A stretch of 64,000 nucleotides of DNA from Aestuariibaculum suncheonense (GTDB taxonomy: Bacteria; Bacteroidota; Bacteroidia; Flavobacteriales; Flavobacteriaceae): assembly GCF_014596935.1 (NCBI RefSeq), contig NZ_JACVXC010000001.1, positions 368,783 to 432,782 on the forward strand, written 5' to 3'. Position 1 is the first letter of the stretch. Each line of letters opens with the position of its first letter. Under the pieces are notes generated by a model. It saw only the letters and a program-made list of their open reading frames with translations, was not told where the DNA came from and ran no database searches. A program made the translations under genes and the position numbers. Shown one piece after another: positions 24,614-32,882 of this stretch.

Positions 24614-24621
24614 TATATTTG
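24614..24621 (+). promoter_or_regulatory. -7 box of the island operon
   Basis: TATATTTG matches the -7 consensus. Transcription from it would start close to 24628, so a GTG codon at 24627 cannot be the start of the ATPase; the ATG at 24681 fits. Confidence 0.6.
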
Positions 24622-24680
24622 GTTCAGTGAATCAGTTTTCTATTGATTTATTTTTTAAACTACATTCTGTAAGACTGCAA

Positions 24681-25955
24681 ATGGAAAAAATATTTTTAAA
24701 GAATTATAAAGGGTTCAAACACCAAATAATTAGTTTGGATGATATTAATTTTCTTGTTGGAGAAAATAGCACAGGAAAGACTTCATTTCTTAAGATAGTA
24801 AATTTATTGTCCAGTCCTGAATTTTGGTATGATTATGAGTTCAATAATAATGAAGTTGAATTAGGGTATTTTGAAGAAATAATTGATAAAAGGTCAGAGG
24901 AAAAGTTTTTTAGATTAGGAATAGAAAAGGAAGAAGATTTCCTTGATGATAATGAAAAGGCTAATTTTAGAATACTTTTTGAGTTTCAAGAATTGAAATC
25001 GGTTCCAGTACTAAAATTAGTTAAGTTGAATATTGATAAATTTGATGTACTAGTAAAATTTACTAGAAAACAAATTAGTTATCGAATCAAACCTCAAAAT
25101 AATATTCAATATGAAGATTGGGTTAATGATTTTGATTTTCCTAAGGCTTATAAAGTTTTAGTTTTCTCTACCTTAAATATGCCGGTTTATTTGTTGCGTC
25201 ATTTTCTTGGAAATGAACTTTCTGAATCAAGTGATGGAGTTGTGAAAAGAAGAGGTATTAGTAATTCAATGCTTTATAAAAATTACAAATGGTTAGCGCC
25301 TATAAGAGCTAAAGCTAAACGAACTTACGAATCATATAAAATAAAGTTTTCACCAGAAGGTGATCATATTCCTTCTATACTTCGACAAATTTTAGCTAGT
25401 AAATCTACTAAAGAAAAGAATAGAATTATTAACGCCTTGGAACAATTTGGTAAGGGGAGTAATCTATTTGATAAAATAGAGATTAGAGAATTGGGTAAAA
25501 AAAATAGCTCGCCCTTTGAGATTATTGTTAAATATAAAGATTTAGAAATTAAGCTTCCAAATGTAGGTTATGGAGTTTCTCAATCTTTACCATTGATTAT
25601 AGAAATTTTATCTTCAAAAGGTACTTGCTTTTCAATTCAGCAACCAGAAGTTCATCTTCACCCTAAAGCTCAGTCTGCGTTTGGTAGTTTTTTATTTAAC
25701 GCAGTAAAAAATGATCGAAATAAATTTATTATTGAAACCCACAGTGATTTTACAATAAATCGTTTAAGGTATAAACTACATTCTAGTAAGTCTAATGTTG
25801 ATTTTAAATCGAAAGTTCTCTTTTTTGAAAGAAAAATGGATGGTAATTGTATTACTGTTATTGAAATCAATAATGATGGAAGTTATGCTAGTGACGTTCC
25901 TGCTAGCTACAGAGACTTTTTTATAGATGAGGAACTTAAGTTGTTAGAAATTTAA
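24681..25955 (+). CDS. OLD/ABC-like AAA ATPase (DUF3696-like), island cargo
   Basis: This is a soluble ATPase of 424 aa. Walker A GENSTGKTS lies at residues 27-35. Near the C-terminus come the fused signature and Walker B-type segment QQPEVHLHPKAQSAF and the H-loop-like IIETHSDFTINRLRYKL, as in AAA_15/AAA_21 OLD-like ATPases. It ends with RDFFIDEELKLLEI, resembling the tail of DUF3696 proteins. No TOPRIM domain follows, unlike true OLD, GajA or similar nucleases, so nuclease activity must come from a partner. The partner is probably the PIN-like protein eight bases downstream. The start at 24681 fits the family N-terminus (MEKIFLKNYKGF). A role in phage defence is inference from architecture and island context. 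Confidence 0.85.
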   Translation: MEKIFLKNYKGFKHQIISLDDINFLVGENSTGKTSFLKIVNLLSSPEFWYDYEFNNNEVELGYFEEIIDKRSEEKFFRLGIEKEEDFLDDNEKANFRILFEFQELKSVPVLKLVKLNIDKFDVLVKFTRKQISYRIKPQNNIQYEDWVNDFDFPKAYKVLVFSTLNMPVYLLRHFLGNELSESSDGVVKRRGISNSMLYKNYKWLAPIRAKAKRTYESYKIKFSPEGDHIPSILRQILASKSTKEKNRIINALEQFGKGSNLFDKIEIRELGKKNSSPFEIIVKYKDLEIKLPNVGYGVSQSLPLIIEILSSKGTCFSIQQPEVHLHPKAQSAFGSFLFNAVKNDRNKFIIETHSDFTINRLRYKLHSSKSNVDFKSKVLFFERKMDGNCITVIEINNDGSYASDVPASYRDFFIDEELKLLEI

Positions 25956-25963
25956 TTTAATTC

Positions 25964-26485
25964 ATGGCAGTAATAGTAGATGTTAATTGCATCCCTAATG
26001 TTTTTTCTAGAAAATCATTAAATCATCAAGAATTTAAACCTGTAAAAGACTGGATAATCAAAGGAAAAGGATTAATGGTTTATGGTGGAAGTAAATATAT
26101 GGGTGAGTTAAAAAAGTTACATGCTTATTTACCGATAATAAGAATGTTAAAAGATGTAGGTAAGGTTTACGTAGGAGATTCAGCTAGCATTGATGCTTTA
26201 CAGGAAAAAATTGAAGCTTTGCGAGAGGATAATGATTTTGACGACCCTCATTTACCAGCAATCGTAATCGCAACAAAATGTAGGGTTATTTGTAGTGAAG
26301 ATACAAGGTCTATAAAACACGTTCAGGATGGTAAGTATTATCCAAGAGGGGTGCGTACGCCAGTTTATTATACTTCTTCAGGGAATAGTAATTTGCTTTC
26401 AGATAACTATGTAGATAAATCATTAAAGCCACTTTTAAAATTGAATAAATCAAAAAGTGAAATTGTAGAAAAATTATTAAAGTAA
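25964..26485 (+). CDS. PIN-like nuclease domain protein, island cargo
   Basis: The 173-aa protein shows a PIN-like acidic set: Asp6 in the first strand (VIVDVNC), Glu48 (YMGELKKL), Asp94 in DDPHLPAIVIATKC, and Asp113 at the end of the next strand (VICSEDTRS). The spacing fits a metal-dependent ribonuclease of the PIN fold. The C-terminal 50 residues (RGVRTPVYYTSSG...) are extra. It follows the ATPase gene by eight bases, so the two are co-expressed. A plausible model is an ATPase sensor that controls an RNA-cleaving effector; target and trigger are unknown. The PIN assignment is from motif reading only. Confidence 0.75.
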   Translation: MAVIVDVNCIPNVFSRKSLNHQEFKPVKDWIIKGKGLMVYGGSKYMGELKKLHAYLPIIRMLKDVGKVYVGDSASIDALQEKIEALREDNDFDDPHLPAIVIATKCRVICSEDTRSIKHVQDGKYYPRGVRTPVYYTSSGNSNLLSDNYVDKSLKPLLKLNKSKSEIVEKLLK

Positions 26486-26685
26486 AATGCTACTTTTAGC
26501 TGTTTTTCATGAAAAACTACGTTTTTTTAATGTGATTTTGTTATTTTTACAATACTTAAATGTCTGAAAATCAGTATTTTAAATAAGTATTGAAACGGTA
26601 TGAAATACGGTATAAATAGGTGTTTTTAGACAATTTTTTTATTTATAACTAATTGATAATCAATAATTTAAGATTTTAAAAATGA

Positions 26686-26745
26686 GTAGACTAAACTTAG
26701 GATCTAGTGCCGCGAGGTGTGGGAGTTCGAGTCTCCCCGCCCGCA
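26686..26745 (+). pseudogene. Displaced 3' copy of tRNA-Leu (right attachment repeat)
   Basis: The anticodon loop, variable arm, T-arm and 3' acceptor strand of tRNA-Leu(TAG) are repeated, without the 5' acceptor and most of the D-arm. The match starts firmly at ACTTAGGATCTAGTGC (26695) and may extend to GTAGAC (26686) with a 4-nt gap. The variable arm reads GCC-GCGA-GGT, against GCA-GCAA-TGT in the intact gene: a compensated base pair and an exchanged GNRA loop. The piece therefore came from a functional tRNA-Leu, not from decay. Confidence 0.85.
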
Positions 26746-26756
26746 CAACAAAGGGT

Positions 26757-26790
26757 AAGCTTCTCAAATTCTTGAGGAGCTTTTTTATTT
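26757..26790 (+). terminator. Terminator after the tRNA-Leu fragment
   Basis: The hairpin AGCTTCTCAA / TTGAGGAGCT is followed by a T-run. It was probably the original tRNA-Leu terminator before the island inserted. The remaining bases to 26958 hold only a -7-like box TAAGTTTG (26911-26918), probably for the GH20 gene. Confidence 0.8.
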
Positions 26791-26958
26791 TTATATCCTT
26801 TTGTTTTTGATTTAATAAGTTTTTAAATTCAATTTTTAGTCTTTATTTTTTTAGAATTTATTAATCCTAAGTTTTCTTGTAGAAATTTATAAACATTTGT
26901 ATATTTTAGTTAAGTTTGTGCTCGAACACATTATTAAAACATTTAAAACTGATAATCA

Positions 26959-28575
26959 ATGCGTTATTTATTTTGTTTACTTTTTATTCCATTTTTCAGT
27001 TGTTCTGTAGCAAATAAAACCTTTACAGCTTCTGAAATAAAATTATTGCCTAAGCCTGAAGAGATCACTTTAGGAGAGGCTTCATTTTTAGTTAAAAATG
27101 GCAAACACATTTCTTTTGAAAATGAAGATCAAAAACAAACAGCTAGCTATTTAGTTAAACTATTAGAAGCAAAAACAGGAAATCAATTAAGCTTAGTTGA
27201 AAGTGGACGAGCGGATATTCAATTTAAAACCGATGAAACTCTAGAAGATGAGGCTTATACATTATTAGTCACTCCGGATAATATTACTATTAAATCGAAT
27301 AGTCGAGCGGGTGCATTTTACGCGGTTCAGACTTTAAATCAATTGTTATCAGAAGATAATAATGTTAATCAAAATCAATCAAAATGGTTGGTTCCTTCTA
27401 TAGAAATTAATGATGCACCTCGTTTTAAATGGCGCGCCTATATGTTAGATGAAGCCCGTTACTTTCATGGAGAAGATTTTGTGAAACAGATGCTAGATCA
27501 AATGGCAGCTTTAAAAATGAATGTATTTCACTGGCATTTAGTAGATGATGCTGGCTGGCGCATTGAAATAAAAAAATATCCTTTGTTAACCGAGGTGGGA
27601 GCATTTAGAACCGATAGCGAAATAGGAACATGGAAAAGCGGTAAAACCTCGGGCGAACCTCATGGGGGGTTTTACACGCAGGAGCAAATAAAGGATATTG
27701 TAGCTTATGCGGCAGAAAGAAATATCAAAATCGTTCCAGAATTTGAAATGCCTGGACATAGTAGTGCAGCTATTGCAGCTTATACATGGCTAGGAACTGC
27801 GGATATAGATATTGATGTTCCAGTTAAATTTGGGCGTCATTATGATAATTACGATGTTACTAAGCCTGAGACCATTCAGTTTGTTAAAGATGTTTTGTTA
27901 GAATTATTTGATCTATTTCCATCAGATGTGATTCATATTGGAGGTGATGAAGTACCTTATGAGGTTTGGGAAAAGTCTCCTAGAGTTCAAAAATATATGG
28001 CTGAACATGGTATAAAAACACCAGCTGATTTGCAAATCGATTTTGTAAATAAAATATCATTATTCATGCAGGATCATGGAAGAAGAATGATGGGTTGGAA
28101 TGAAATTATGGGTAAAAAGCTTCACTTTGATTTCGAAGAAAAAAAGGATGATGAGGAAGCAGAAACCGAATTGGCAAAAAATGTTATTGTACATTTCTGG
28201 AAAGGAGATATAAATCTTTTAACCGAGGCAGCAAGTAAAGGGTATGGAATTGTTAATTCTTGGCATAAATTTACCTATTTAGATTACAAGTACAAAGGAA
28301 CCCCCCTAGAGAAGGCTTATCGTTTCAATCCGATTCCTGACGGGTTGGATGAAAAGTATCATAAAAATGTTTACGGATTAGGTTGTCAAATGTGGAGCGA
28401 GTGGACACCAACCAACAAAGATGTGGAATTTCAAACCTTTCCTAGAATTGCGGCATATGCCGAGGTTGGCTGGACAACCCTAGAGAATAAGGACTTTGAA
28501 AGTTTTAAGTTAGCATTAGCTGAAATTAAAAAAGGTTGGGATTTACTTGGAATTAATAGTTATAAAATCGAGTAA
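26959..28575 (+). CDS. GH20 beta-N-acetylhexosaminidase lipoprotein
   Basis: The 538-aa lipoprotein (lipobox FFSC, Cys about 15) has an N-terminal GH20b alpha/beta domain (about 30-150) and a GH20 TIM barrel (from about 153). The catalytic Asp330-Glu331 pair is in HIGGDEVP, and the barrel start FKWRAYMLDEARYF and KMNVFHWHLVDDAGW are typical. It would remove terminal GlcNAc or GalNAc from glycans at the cell surface or in the periplasm. It stands alone between the tRNA-Leu fragment and the uxa operon, so a link to pectin use is not supported. Confidence 0.95.
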   Translation: MRYLFCLLFIPFFSCSVANKTFTASEIKLLPKPEEITLGEASFLVKNGKHISFENEDQKQTASYLVKLLEAKTGNQLSLVESGRADIQFKTDETLEDEAYTLLVTPDNITIKSNSRAGAFYAVQTLNQLLSEDNNVNQNQSKWLVPSIEINDAPRFKWRAYMLDEARYFHGEDFVKQMLDQMAALKMNVFHWHLVDDAGWRIEIKKYPLLTEVGAFRTDSEIGTWKSGKTSGEPHGGFYTQEQIKDIVAYAAERNIKIVPEFEMPGHSSAAIAAYTWLGTADIDIDVPVKFGRHYDNYDVTKPETIQFVKDVLLELFDLFPSDVIHIGGDEVPYEVWEKSPRVQKYMAEHGIKTPADLQIDFVNKISLFMQDHGRRMMGWNEIMGKKLHFDFEEKKDDEEAETELAKNVIVHFWKGDINLLTEAASKGYGIVNSWHKFTYLDYKYKGTPLEKAYRFNPIPDGLDEKYHKNVYGLGCQMWSEWTPTNKDVEFQTFPRIAAYAEVGWTTLENKDFESFKLALAEIKKGWDLLGINSYKIE

Positions 28576-28618
28576 AAGTCAAACTTATAAAAGAAAGTAA
28601 AAGGCTTTTAATATCTTT

Positions 28619-28672
28619 GAAAGGTTGTCTAATCAAAATCAAAATAATTGGTTTTATCGACAACCTTTTTTT
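28619..28672 (+). terminator. Terminator of the GH20 gene
   Basis: AAAGGTTGTC (28620-28629) pairs with GACAACCTTT (28659-28668), followed by a T-run. From here to 28888 I see no gene. Confidence 0.75.
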
Positions 28673-28888
28673 ATTGAGATTAAGTGAGAATCGGTATGGT
28701 ATCTAGTAGGTGTTTAGATCTGTGTTAATTATGCTGATGTGTTGAGTTTTGTGTATTGAACTTTGGTATTTTTAGAGCCCAATTTACAATTTATATGATG
28801 AGATTAACAAATCACTTAATTATTTATATATTTACAAGCTAATCTTTGAAAATAATGCTTTTTTTTAGTGATAATGTTAATTTGGCTG

Positions 28889-28957
28889 TTGAGAAAGCTC
28901 CAAATTAATTATTTTTGCGTAATCGATTACTTTAGAGTATTTCGCTTAAACGTTTAA
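28889..28957 (+). promoter_or_regulatory. Promoter and LacI-type operators of the galacturonate operon
   Basis: TTG (28889-28891) and -7 box TATTTTTG (28910-28917) are 18 bp apart. The perfect palindrome GTAATCGATTAC (28919-28930) covers the transcription start, and a second palindrome TTAAACGTTTAA lies at 28946-28957. Repressors of the LacI type commonly bind such sites here. A variant, GTAATCGATTGC, lies upstream of the lacI-family gene (38644). Confidence 0.75.
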
Positions 28958-29041
28958 CTATACTTAAAGGCTTTGTTTTTTAGAGTATTAAAATTTACTT
29001 TTATAAGTATTTTACTAATAAAAACAAATTAAAAAAAGACA

Positions 29042-29827
29042 ATGAATTTATTCAGCTTAAAAGGAAAAAGAGCACTTATTACAGGAGGGACTCACGGTTT
29101 AGGAATGGCTATGGCAGAAGGACTTGCAGGTGCGGGTGCAGAACTTGTTATCACTGGTACCACACCTTCAAAAATGGAAGAAGCTCTTAAGTATTACAGA
29201 GAGCAAGGGTTTACTGCTACAGGATATTTATTTGATGTTACCAATGAAGAAGATGCTAAAAAGCATATGGATATTATTGCTAACGAACTTGGAGATATTC
29301 ATATTTTAGTTAACAATGCCGGAATCATTAAAAGAGAATTGGCGATTACCATGCCGGTTGACGATTTCAGACGTGTTATTGATGTCGATTTAGTTGGTCC
29401 CTTCATTATGTCTCAGTTGGTTGCTAAACAAATGATTGCACGTAAAGAAGGAAAGATTATAAACATCTGTTCAATGATGAGTGAGCTTGGTCGAAATAGT
29501 GTTTCGGCTTACGCTGCTGCGAAAGGCGGATTAAAAATGTTAACCCAGAACTTGGCAACCGAGTGGGCTAAGCACAATATACAAGTTAATGGTATTGGGC
29601 CGGGGTATTTTGCAACCAGTCAAACAGCGCCTATCCGTGTGGATGGTCATCCATTTAACGAATTTATTATAAACAGAACACCTGCTGCGCGTTGGGGAGA
29701 TCCTGAAGATTTAGCAGGAGCAGCCATCTTCTTAGCATCTAAAGCCAGTGATTTTGTAAACGGACAAGTGGTTTATGTCGATGGTGGTATTTTGGCGACT
29801 ATTGGTAAACCAGCAAATGAAGATTAA
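29042..29827 (+). CDS. SDR dehydrogenase, KduD/gluconate 5-dehydrogenase-like
   Basis: The 261-aa short-chain dehydrogenase has cofactor motif TGGTHGLG (residues about 14-21), NNAG, and catalytic Tyr157-xxx-Lys161. The FIINRTPAARWGDPEDLAGA segment is typical of the IdnO/KduD branch. As first gene of the operon it probably reduces or oxidises a keto-uronate intermediate, such as 2,5-diketo-3-deoxygluconate from unsaturated uronates released by the pectin lyases. That would link the lyase products to the KDG pathway. Gluconate 5-dehydrogenase is the main alternative. Confidence 0.88.
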   Translation: MNLFSLKGKRALITGGTHGLGMAMAEGLAGAGAELVITGTTPSKMEEALKYYREQGFTATGYLFDVTNEEDAKKHMDIIANELGDIHILVNNAGIIKRELAITMPVDDFRRVIDVDLVGPFIMSQLVAKQMIARKEGKIINICSMMSELGRNSVSAYAAAKGGLKMLTQNLATEWAKHNIQVNGIGPGYFATSQTAPIRVDGHPFNEFIINRTPAARWGDPEDLAGAAIFLASKASDFVNGQVVYVDGGILATIGKPANED

Positions 29828-29844
29828 TATTTTACAAGTATAAA

Positions 29845-31245
29845 ATGAGTACAAATTTTATTCACGACAATTTTCTTTTAGAGAATAAATACGCTGAGGA
29901 ATTATATCATACCTATTCAAAAAATCAGCCTATTATAGATTACCATAATCACTTGCCTCCACAACAAATTGCTGAAGATAAAACATTTGGTAATATTACA
30001 AATGTTTGGATTAACGGTGATCACTATAAGTGGAGAGCGATGCGTACTTTAGGAGTAAACGAGAAGTTTATTACCGGTGATGGTTCCGATAAAGATAAGT
30101 TTTTTAACTGGGCTAAAACTGTACCATATACTATGCGTAATCCGTTGTACCACTGGACACATTTAGAGTTGACAAGATACTTCGGAATAACAGATTTATT
30201 AAGTGAGAAAACAGCTGAAAACATCTGGGAACAAACTCAGGAGCAGTTAACCTCTGGAGCCTATAGCTGCCGACAGTTATTGAACAAAGTAAATGCTGAA
30301 GTGGTTTGTACTACCGAAGATCCTACAGATACTTTAGAGCATCACCAAGCTTTAGCAAAGTCTGATTACAACGTGAAGGTTAGTACCTCATTCCGTCCTG
30401 ATAAAGCGATTTTAATCAATGCTAACGGTTATAATGAATACGTAAATGCTTTAGGAGCATCTGCTGAAGTTGAAATCAATTCGTATGAAGATTTACTTGG
30501 AGCTTTAAGAAAGCGCATCGAGTATTTCAATGCCAATGGTTGTACCTTATGTGACCACGGATTAGATCAAATTTATTTTGAGAATTATACCGAAAGTGAA
30601 GTTAAAGCCATTTTCGCTAAAAAGCGTGAAGGCAAACATGTGTCTAACGAAGAAGCGTTAAAATTCCAAAGTGCTGTGTTAGTGTACTTATGTGAAACCT
30701 ATCACGAATTCGGATGGGTGCAACAATTTCACTTAGGGGCCTTGAGAAATAACAACGCGCGTATGCACCGCATTTTAGGTCCGGATACGGGTTGGGATTC
30801 TATTGGCGATTATCCACAGGCACAAAAATTATCTGCATTTTTAAATGCATTAGATAGTAAAGATAAATTAACTAAAACGATTATATATAACTTAAACCCT
30901 GCAGATAACGAAGTTATGGCAACCATGATTGGTAACTTCAACGACGGTAGCGTAAAAGGTAAAGTACAGTTTGGATCCGGATGGTGGTTTTTAGACCAGA
31001 AAGACGGGATGACCAAACAGTTAAATGCGTTGTCTAACATGGGATTAATTAGTTGTTTTGTTGGAATGCTAACAGACTCCAGAAGTTTCTTGTCATTCCC
31101 AAGACACGAATATTTCAGACGTATTTTATGTAATCTTTTAGGTGATGAAATACAACGTGGTGAATTACCAAACGATATGGAATGGATTGGTAAAATGGTT
31201 GCGGATATTAGTTATTTCAACGCTAAAGAATATTTTAAGTTTTAA
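29845..31245 (+). CDS. uxaC: Uronate isomerase
   Basis: The 466-aa enzyme is a full-length glucuronate/galacturonate isomerase of the amidohydrolase superfamily. It has the metal site IDYHNHLPPQ near residue 33, and GWVQQFHLGALRNNNARM and the late HEYFRRILCN typical of UxaC. It converts D-galacturonate to D-tagaturonate, the first intracellular step. It sits 17 bp after the SDR gene and upstream of the TRAP genes. Confidence 0.97.
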   Translation: MSTNFIHDNFLLENKYAEELYHTYSKNQPIIDYHNHLPPQQIAEDKTFGNITNVWINGDHYKWRAMRTLGVNEKFITGDGSDKDKFFNWAKTVPYTMRNPLYHWTHLELTRYFGITDLLSEKTAENIWEQTQEQLTSGAYSCRQLLNKVNAEVVCTTEDPTDTLEHHQALAKSDYNVKVSTSFRPDKAILINANGYNEYVNALGASAEVEINSYEDLLGALRKRIEYFNANGCTLCDHGLDQIYFENYTESEVKAIFAKKREGKHVSNEEALKFQSAVLVYLCETYHEFGWVQQFHLGALRNNNARMHRILGPDTGWDSIGDYPQAQKLSAFLNALDSKDKLTKTIIYNLNPADNEVMATMIGNFNDGSVKGKVQFGSGWWFLDQKDGMTKQLNALSNMGLISCFVGMLTDSRSFLSFPRHEYFRRILCNLLGDEIQRGELPNDMEWIGKMVADISYFNAKEYFKF

Positions 31246-31261
31246 TTTAAAACTTAAGCAG

Positions 31262-31303
31262 CAAATCTGTTAACCCTGTTTTAGGGTTAATAGATTTGTT
31301 TTT
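31262..31303 (+). terminator. Intercistronic terminator-like hairpin after uxaC
   Basis: CAAATCTGTTAACCCT pairs with AGGGTTAATAGATTTG and is followed by five T. Within an operon it could attenuate transcription of the transporter genes or protect the upstream message. Confidence 0.65.
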
Positions 31304-31376
31304 AAAATGAAGTTAGAAGGCTGCGGTCGTTCTAAGAAGAGCATGTTACCACTAAACTCAATATATAAAAAATAAG

Positions 31377-32354
31377 ATGATAAGAAACCTAAAGATTGTT
31401 TCGCTATTGCTAGTTGTTTTGCTGGCAGGCTGCGGCGAAATAAGTCACACAAGAACCATAAAAATTGCGCATGGTCTGGACACCAAACATTCGGTGCATC
31501 AAGCGATGGTTGAAATGGGTAAAGATTTAGAAAAACGTTCGGGCGGAAAAATGAAACTCGAAATTTACCCAAGTCAGCAATTAGGTACAGAGCGCGAAAA
31601 CTTAGAGCTTTTACAAATAGGAAGTTTAGATATGACCAAAGTATCGGTTGGTGTCATGGAAAATTTTGCACCTAAGATGAAGGTTTTTGGTATACCTTTC
31701 TTGTTTAGAGACCGAGAACACGCGTTTCATGTTCTAGATAGTGACATCGGAAAAGAAATTCTTGATGATGGAGAAAAGTACTGGTTAAAAGGATTGGCGT
31801 ATTACGATGCTGGAAGCCGTAGTTTTTATACTAAAGATAGACCAGTGAACACTCCAGAAGATTTAAAAGGTTTGAAACTTCGTGTTATGGAAAGTGTAAC
31901 GGCTATCGAAATGGTTAAAGCCTTAGGCGGTTCGCCAACACCAATTTCATGGGGAGAGTTATACACATCGTTACAGCAAGGTGTTGTTGATGGCGCAGAA
32001 AACAATCCGCCGAGTTTCTATTTATCACGTCATTATGAGGTTTGTAAATATTATACTTTAGACGAGCACACTGTTTTACCTGATGTTTTAGTCATTGGAA
32101 CCAGTACCTGGAATAAGCTATCTAAACAAGAACAGGAATGGTTGCAGGCATCGGTTGATAAATCCGTAGCTTATCAAAGAAAGTTATGGGCAGATGCCGA
32201 AGAGGAAGCTTTAAATGAAGTTCAAAAAGCAGGTGTTGAAGTCATTAGACCAGATAAAACTTTATTCCAGGAGAAGGTGAAAACTGTTTACGACGGTTAT
32301 AAAAGTGATGCCGTTGTGAGTAAACTTATTGAAGACATCCAACAACTAAAATAA
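31377..32354 (+). CDS. TRAP transporter substrate-binding protein (DctP type)
   Basis: The 325-aa protein has a lipobox LLAGC (Cys about 19), unusual but known for TRAP binding proteins. The mature part shows the DctP pattern: the early IKIAHGLDTKHSVHQA, YPSQQLGTERENLE, GLKLRVMES with the substrate-binding Arg, and DGAENNPPSFY. It would capture a uronate in the periplasm. The operon context points to galacturonate or glucuronate, perhaps unsaturated digalacturonate. Lipid anchoring is consistent with a periplasmic-face tether. Confidence 0.93.
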   Translation: MIRNLKIVSLLLVVLLAGCGEISHTRTIKIAHGLDTKHSVHQAMVEMGKDLEKRSGGKMKLEIYPSQQLGTERENLELLQIGSLDMTKVSVGVMENFAPKMKVFGIPFLFRDREHAFHVLDSDIGKEILDDGEKYWLKGLAYYDAGSRSFYTKDRPVNTPEDLKGLKLRVMESVTAIEMVKALGGSPTPISWGELYTSLQQGVVDGAENNPPSFYLSRHYEVCKYYTLDEHTVLPDVLVIGTSTWNKLSKQEQEWLQASVDKSVAYQRKLWADAEEEALNEVQKAGVEVIRPDKTLFQEKVKTVYDGYKSDAVVSKLIEDIQQLK

Positions 32355-32417
32355 TTAAGAGGAGTTTTGTTCGGCGTAAGTGGGGCAATCTTCTTTAATA
32401 CCATTAAATTACATTAC

Positions 32418-32876
32418 ATGAAATTTCGAGAAAAAATAGATAAAATACTTGGGCAGCTCCTTGTGATTATTATGGCGGTCATGGTCGTTAACGTACTATG
32501 GCAGGTCTTTACAAGGTTTATCATGGGAACGCCAAGTTCCTTTACCGACGAGTTAGCGAGATATTTAATGATTTGGATAGGTGTTTTAGGTGCAGCTTAT
32601 GTATCTGGACGTAACATGCACGTCGCAATTGATGTATTGCCCTCGAGAGCTAGTGGGCCTACACAAAGGAAAATTTTAAAGTTAGTGTACGTTATCATCA
32701 TCATCTTTTCATTTTTAGCATTAGTAGTCGGTGGATTTAGGTTGGTATATATCAGTTATCTATTAGGACAAACATCAGCAGCACTTCAAATTCCAATGGC
32801 ACTGGTGTATTTGGTTATTCCTATTAGTGGCATTTTAATCATCTATTACAAAACCTCAGATTTTTTAAAAAAATAA
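32418..32876 (+). CDS. TRAP transporter small membrane subunit (DctQ type)
   Basis: The 152-aa subunit has four transmembrane helices and the family segment FTDELARYLMIWIGVLGAAY followed by a conserved HVAID. I start it at ATG 32418 (MKFREKIDKILG); an upstream in-frame TTG at 32367 would add residues unlike the family. It associates with the large subunit encoded six bases downstream. Confidence 0.92.
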   Translation: MKFREKIDKILGQLLVIIMAVMVVNVLWQVFTRFIMGTPSSFTDELARYLMIWIGVLGAAYVSGRNMHVAIDVLPSRASGPTQRKILKLVYVIIIIFSFLALVVGGFRLVYISYLLGQTSAALQIPMALVYLVIPISGILIIYYKTSDFLKK

Positions 32877-32882
32877 ATTATT

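Larger units (their letters stand above)
24349..26749. mobile_element. tRNA-Leu-embedded mini-island (integrase-less)
   Basis: A 55-nt direct repeat of the tRNA-Leu 3' part (24294-24348 and 26695-26749, three mismatches) brackets about 2.4 kb. This is the classic footprint of integration into a tRNA 3' end. The only cargo is an ATPase gene and a PIN-like gene. Heptamers ACGGTAT lie near both ends (24434, 26595, 26607) and could be integrase arm sites. The left flank (24345-24680) holds the tRNA terminator, these sites and a hairpin ACTAGA-TTTTTTG-TCTAGT (24548-24566); otherwise I see no gene. The right flank (26486-26685) holds no gene. No integrase or origin is present, so it is either fixed or mobilised in trans. 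Confidence 0.7.

Noticed and set aside
24627-24680. GTG start extending the island ATPase by 18 residues
   Set aside because: A -7 box TATATTTG lies at 24614-24621, so the GTG would be at or before the transcript start; the ATG at 24681 matches the family N-terminus.
26686-26745. A second functional tRNA-Leu
   Set aside because: The 5' acceptor strand and most of the D-arm are missing, so it cannot fold as a tRNA.
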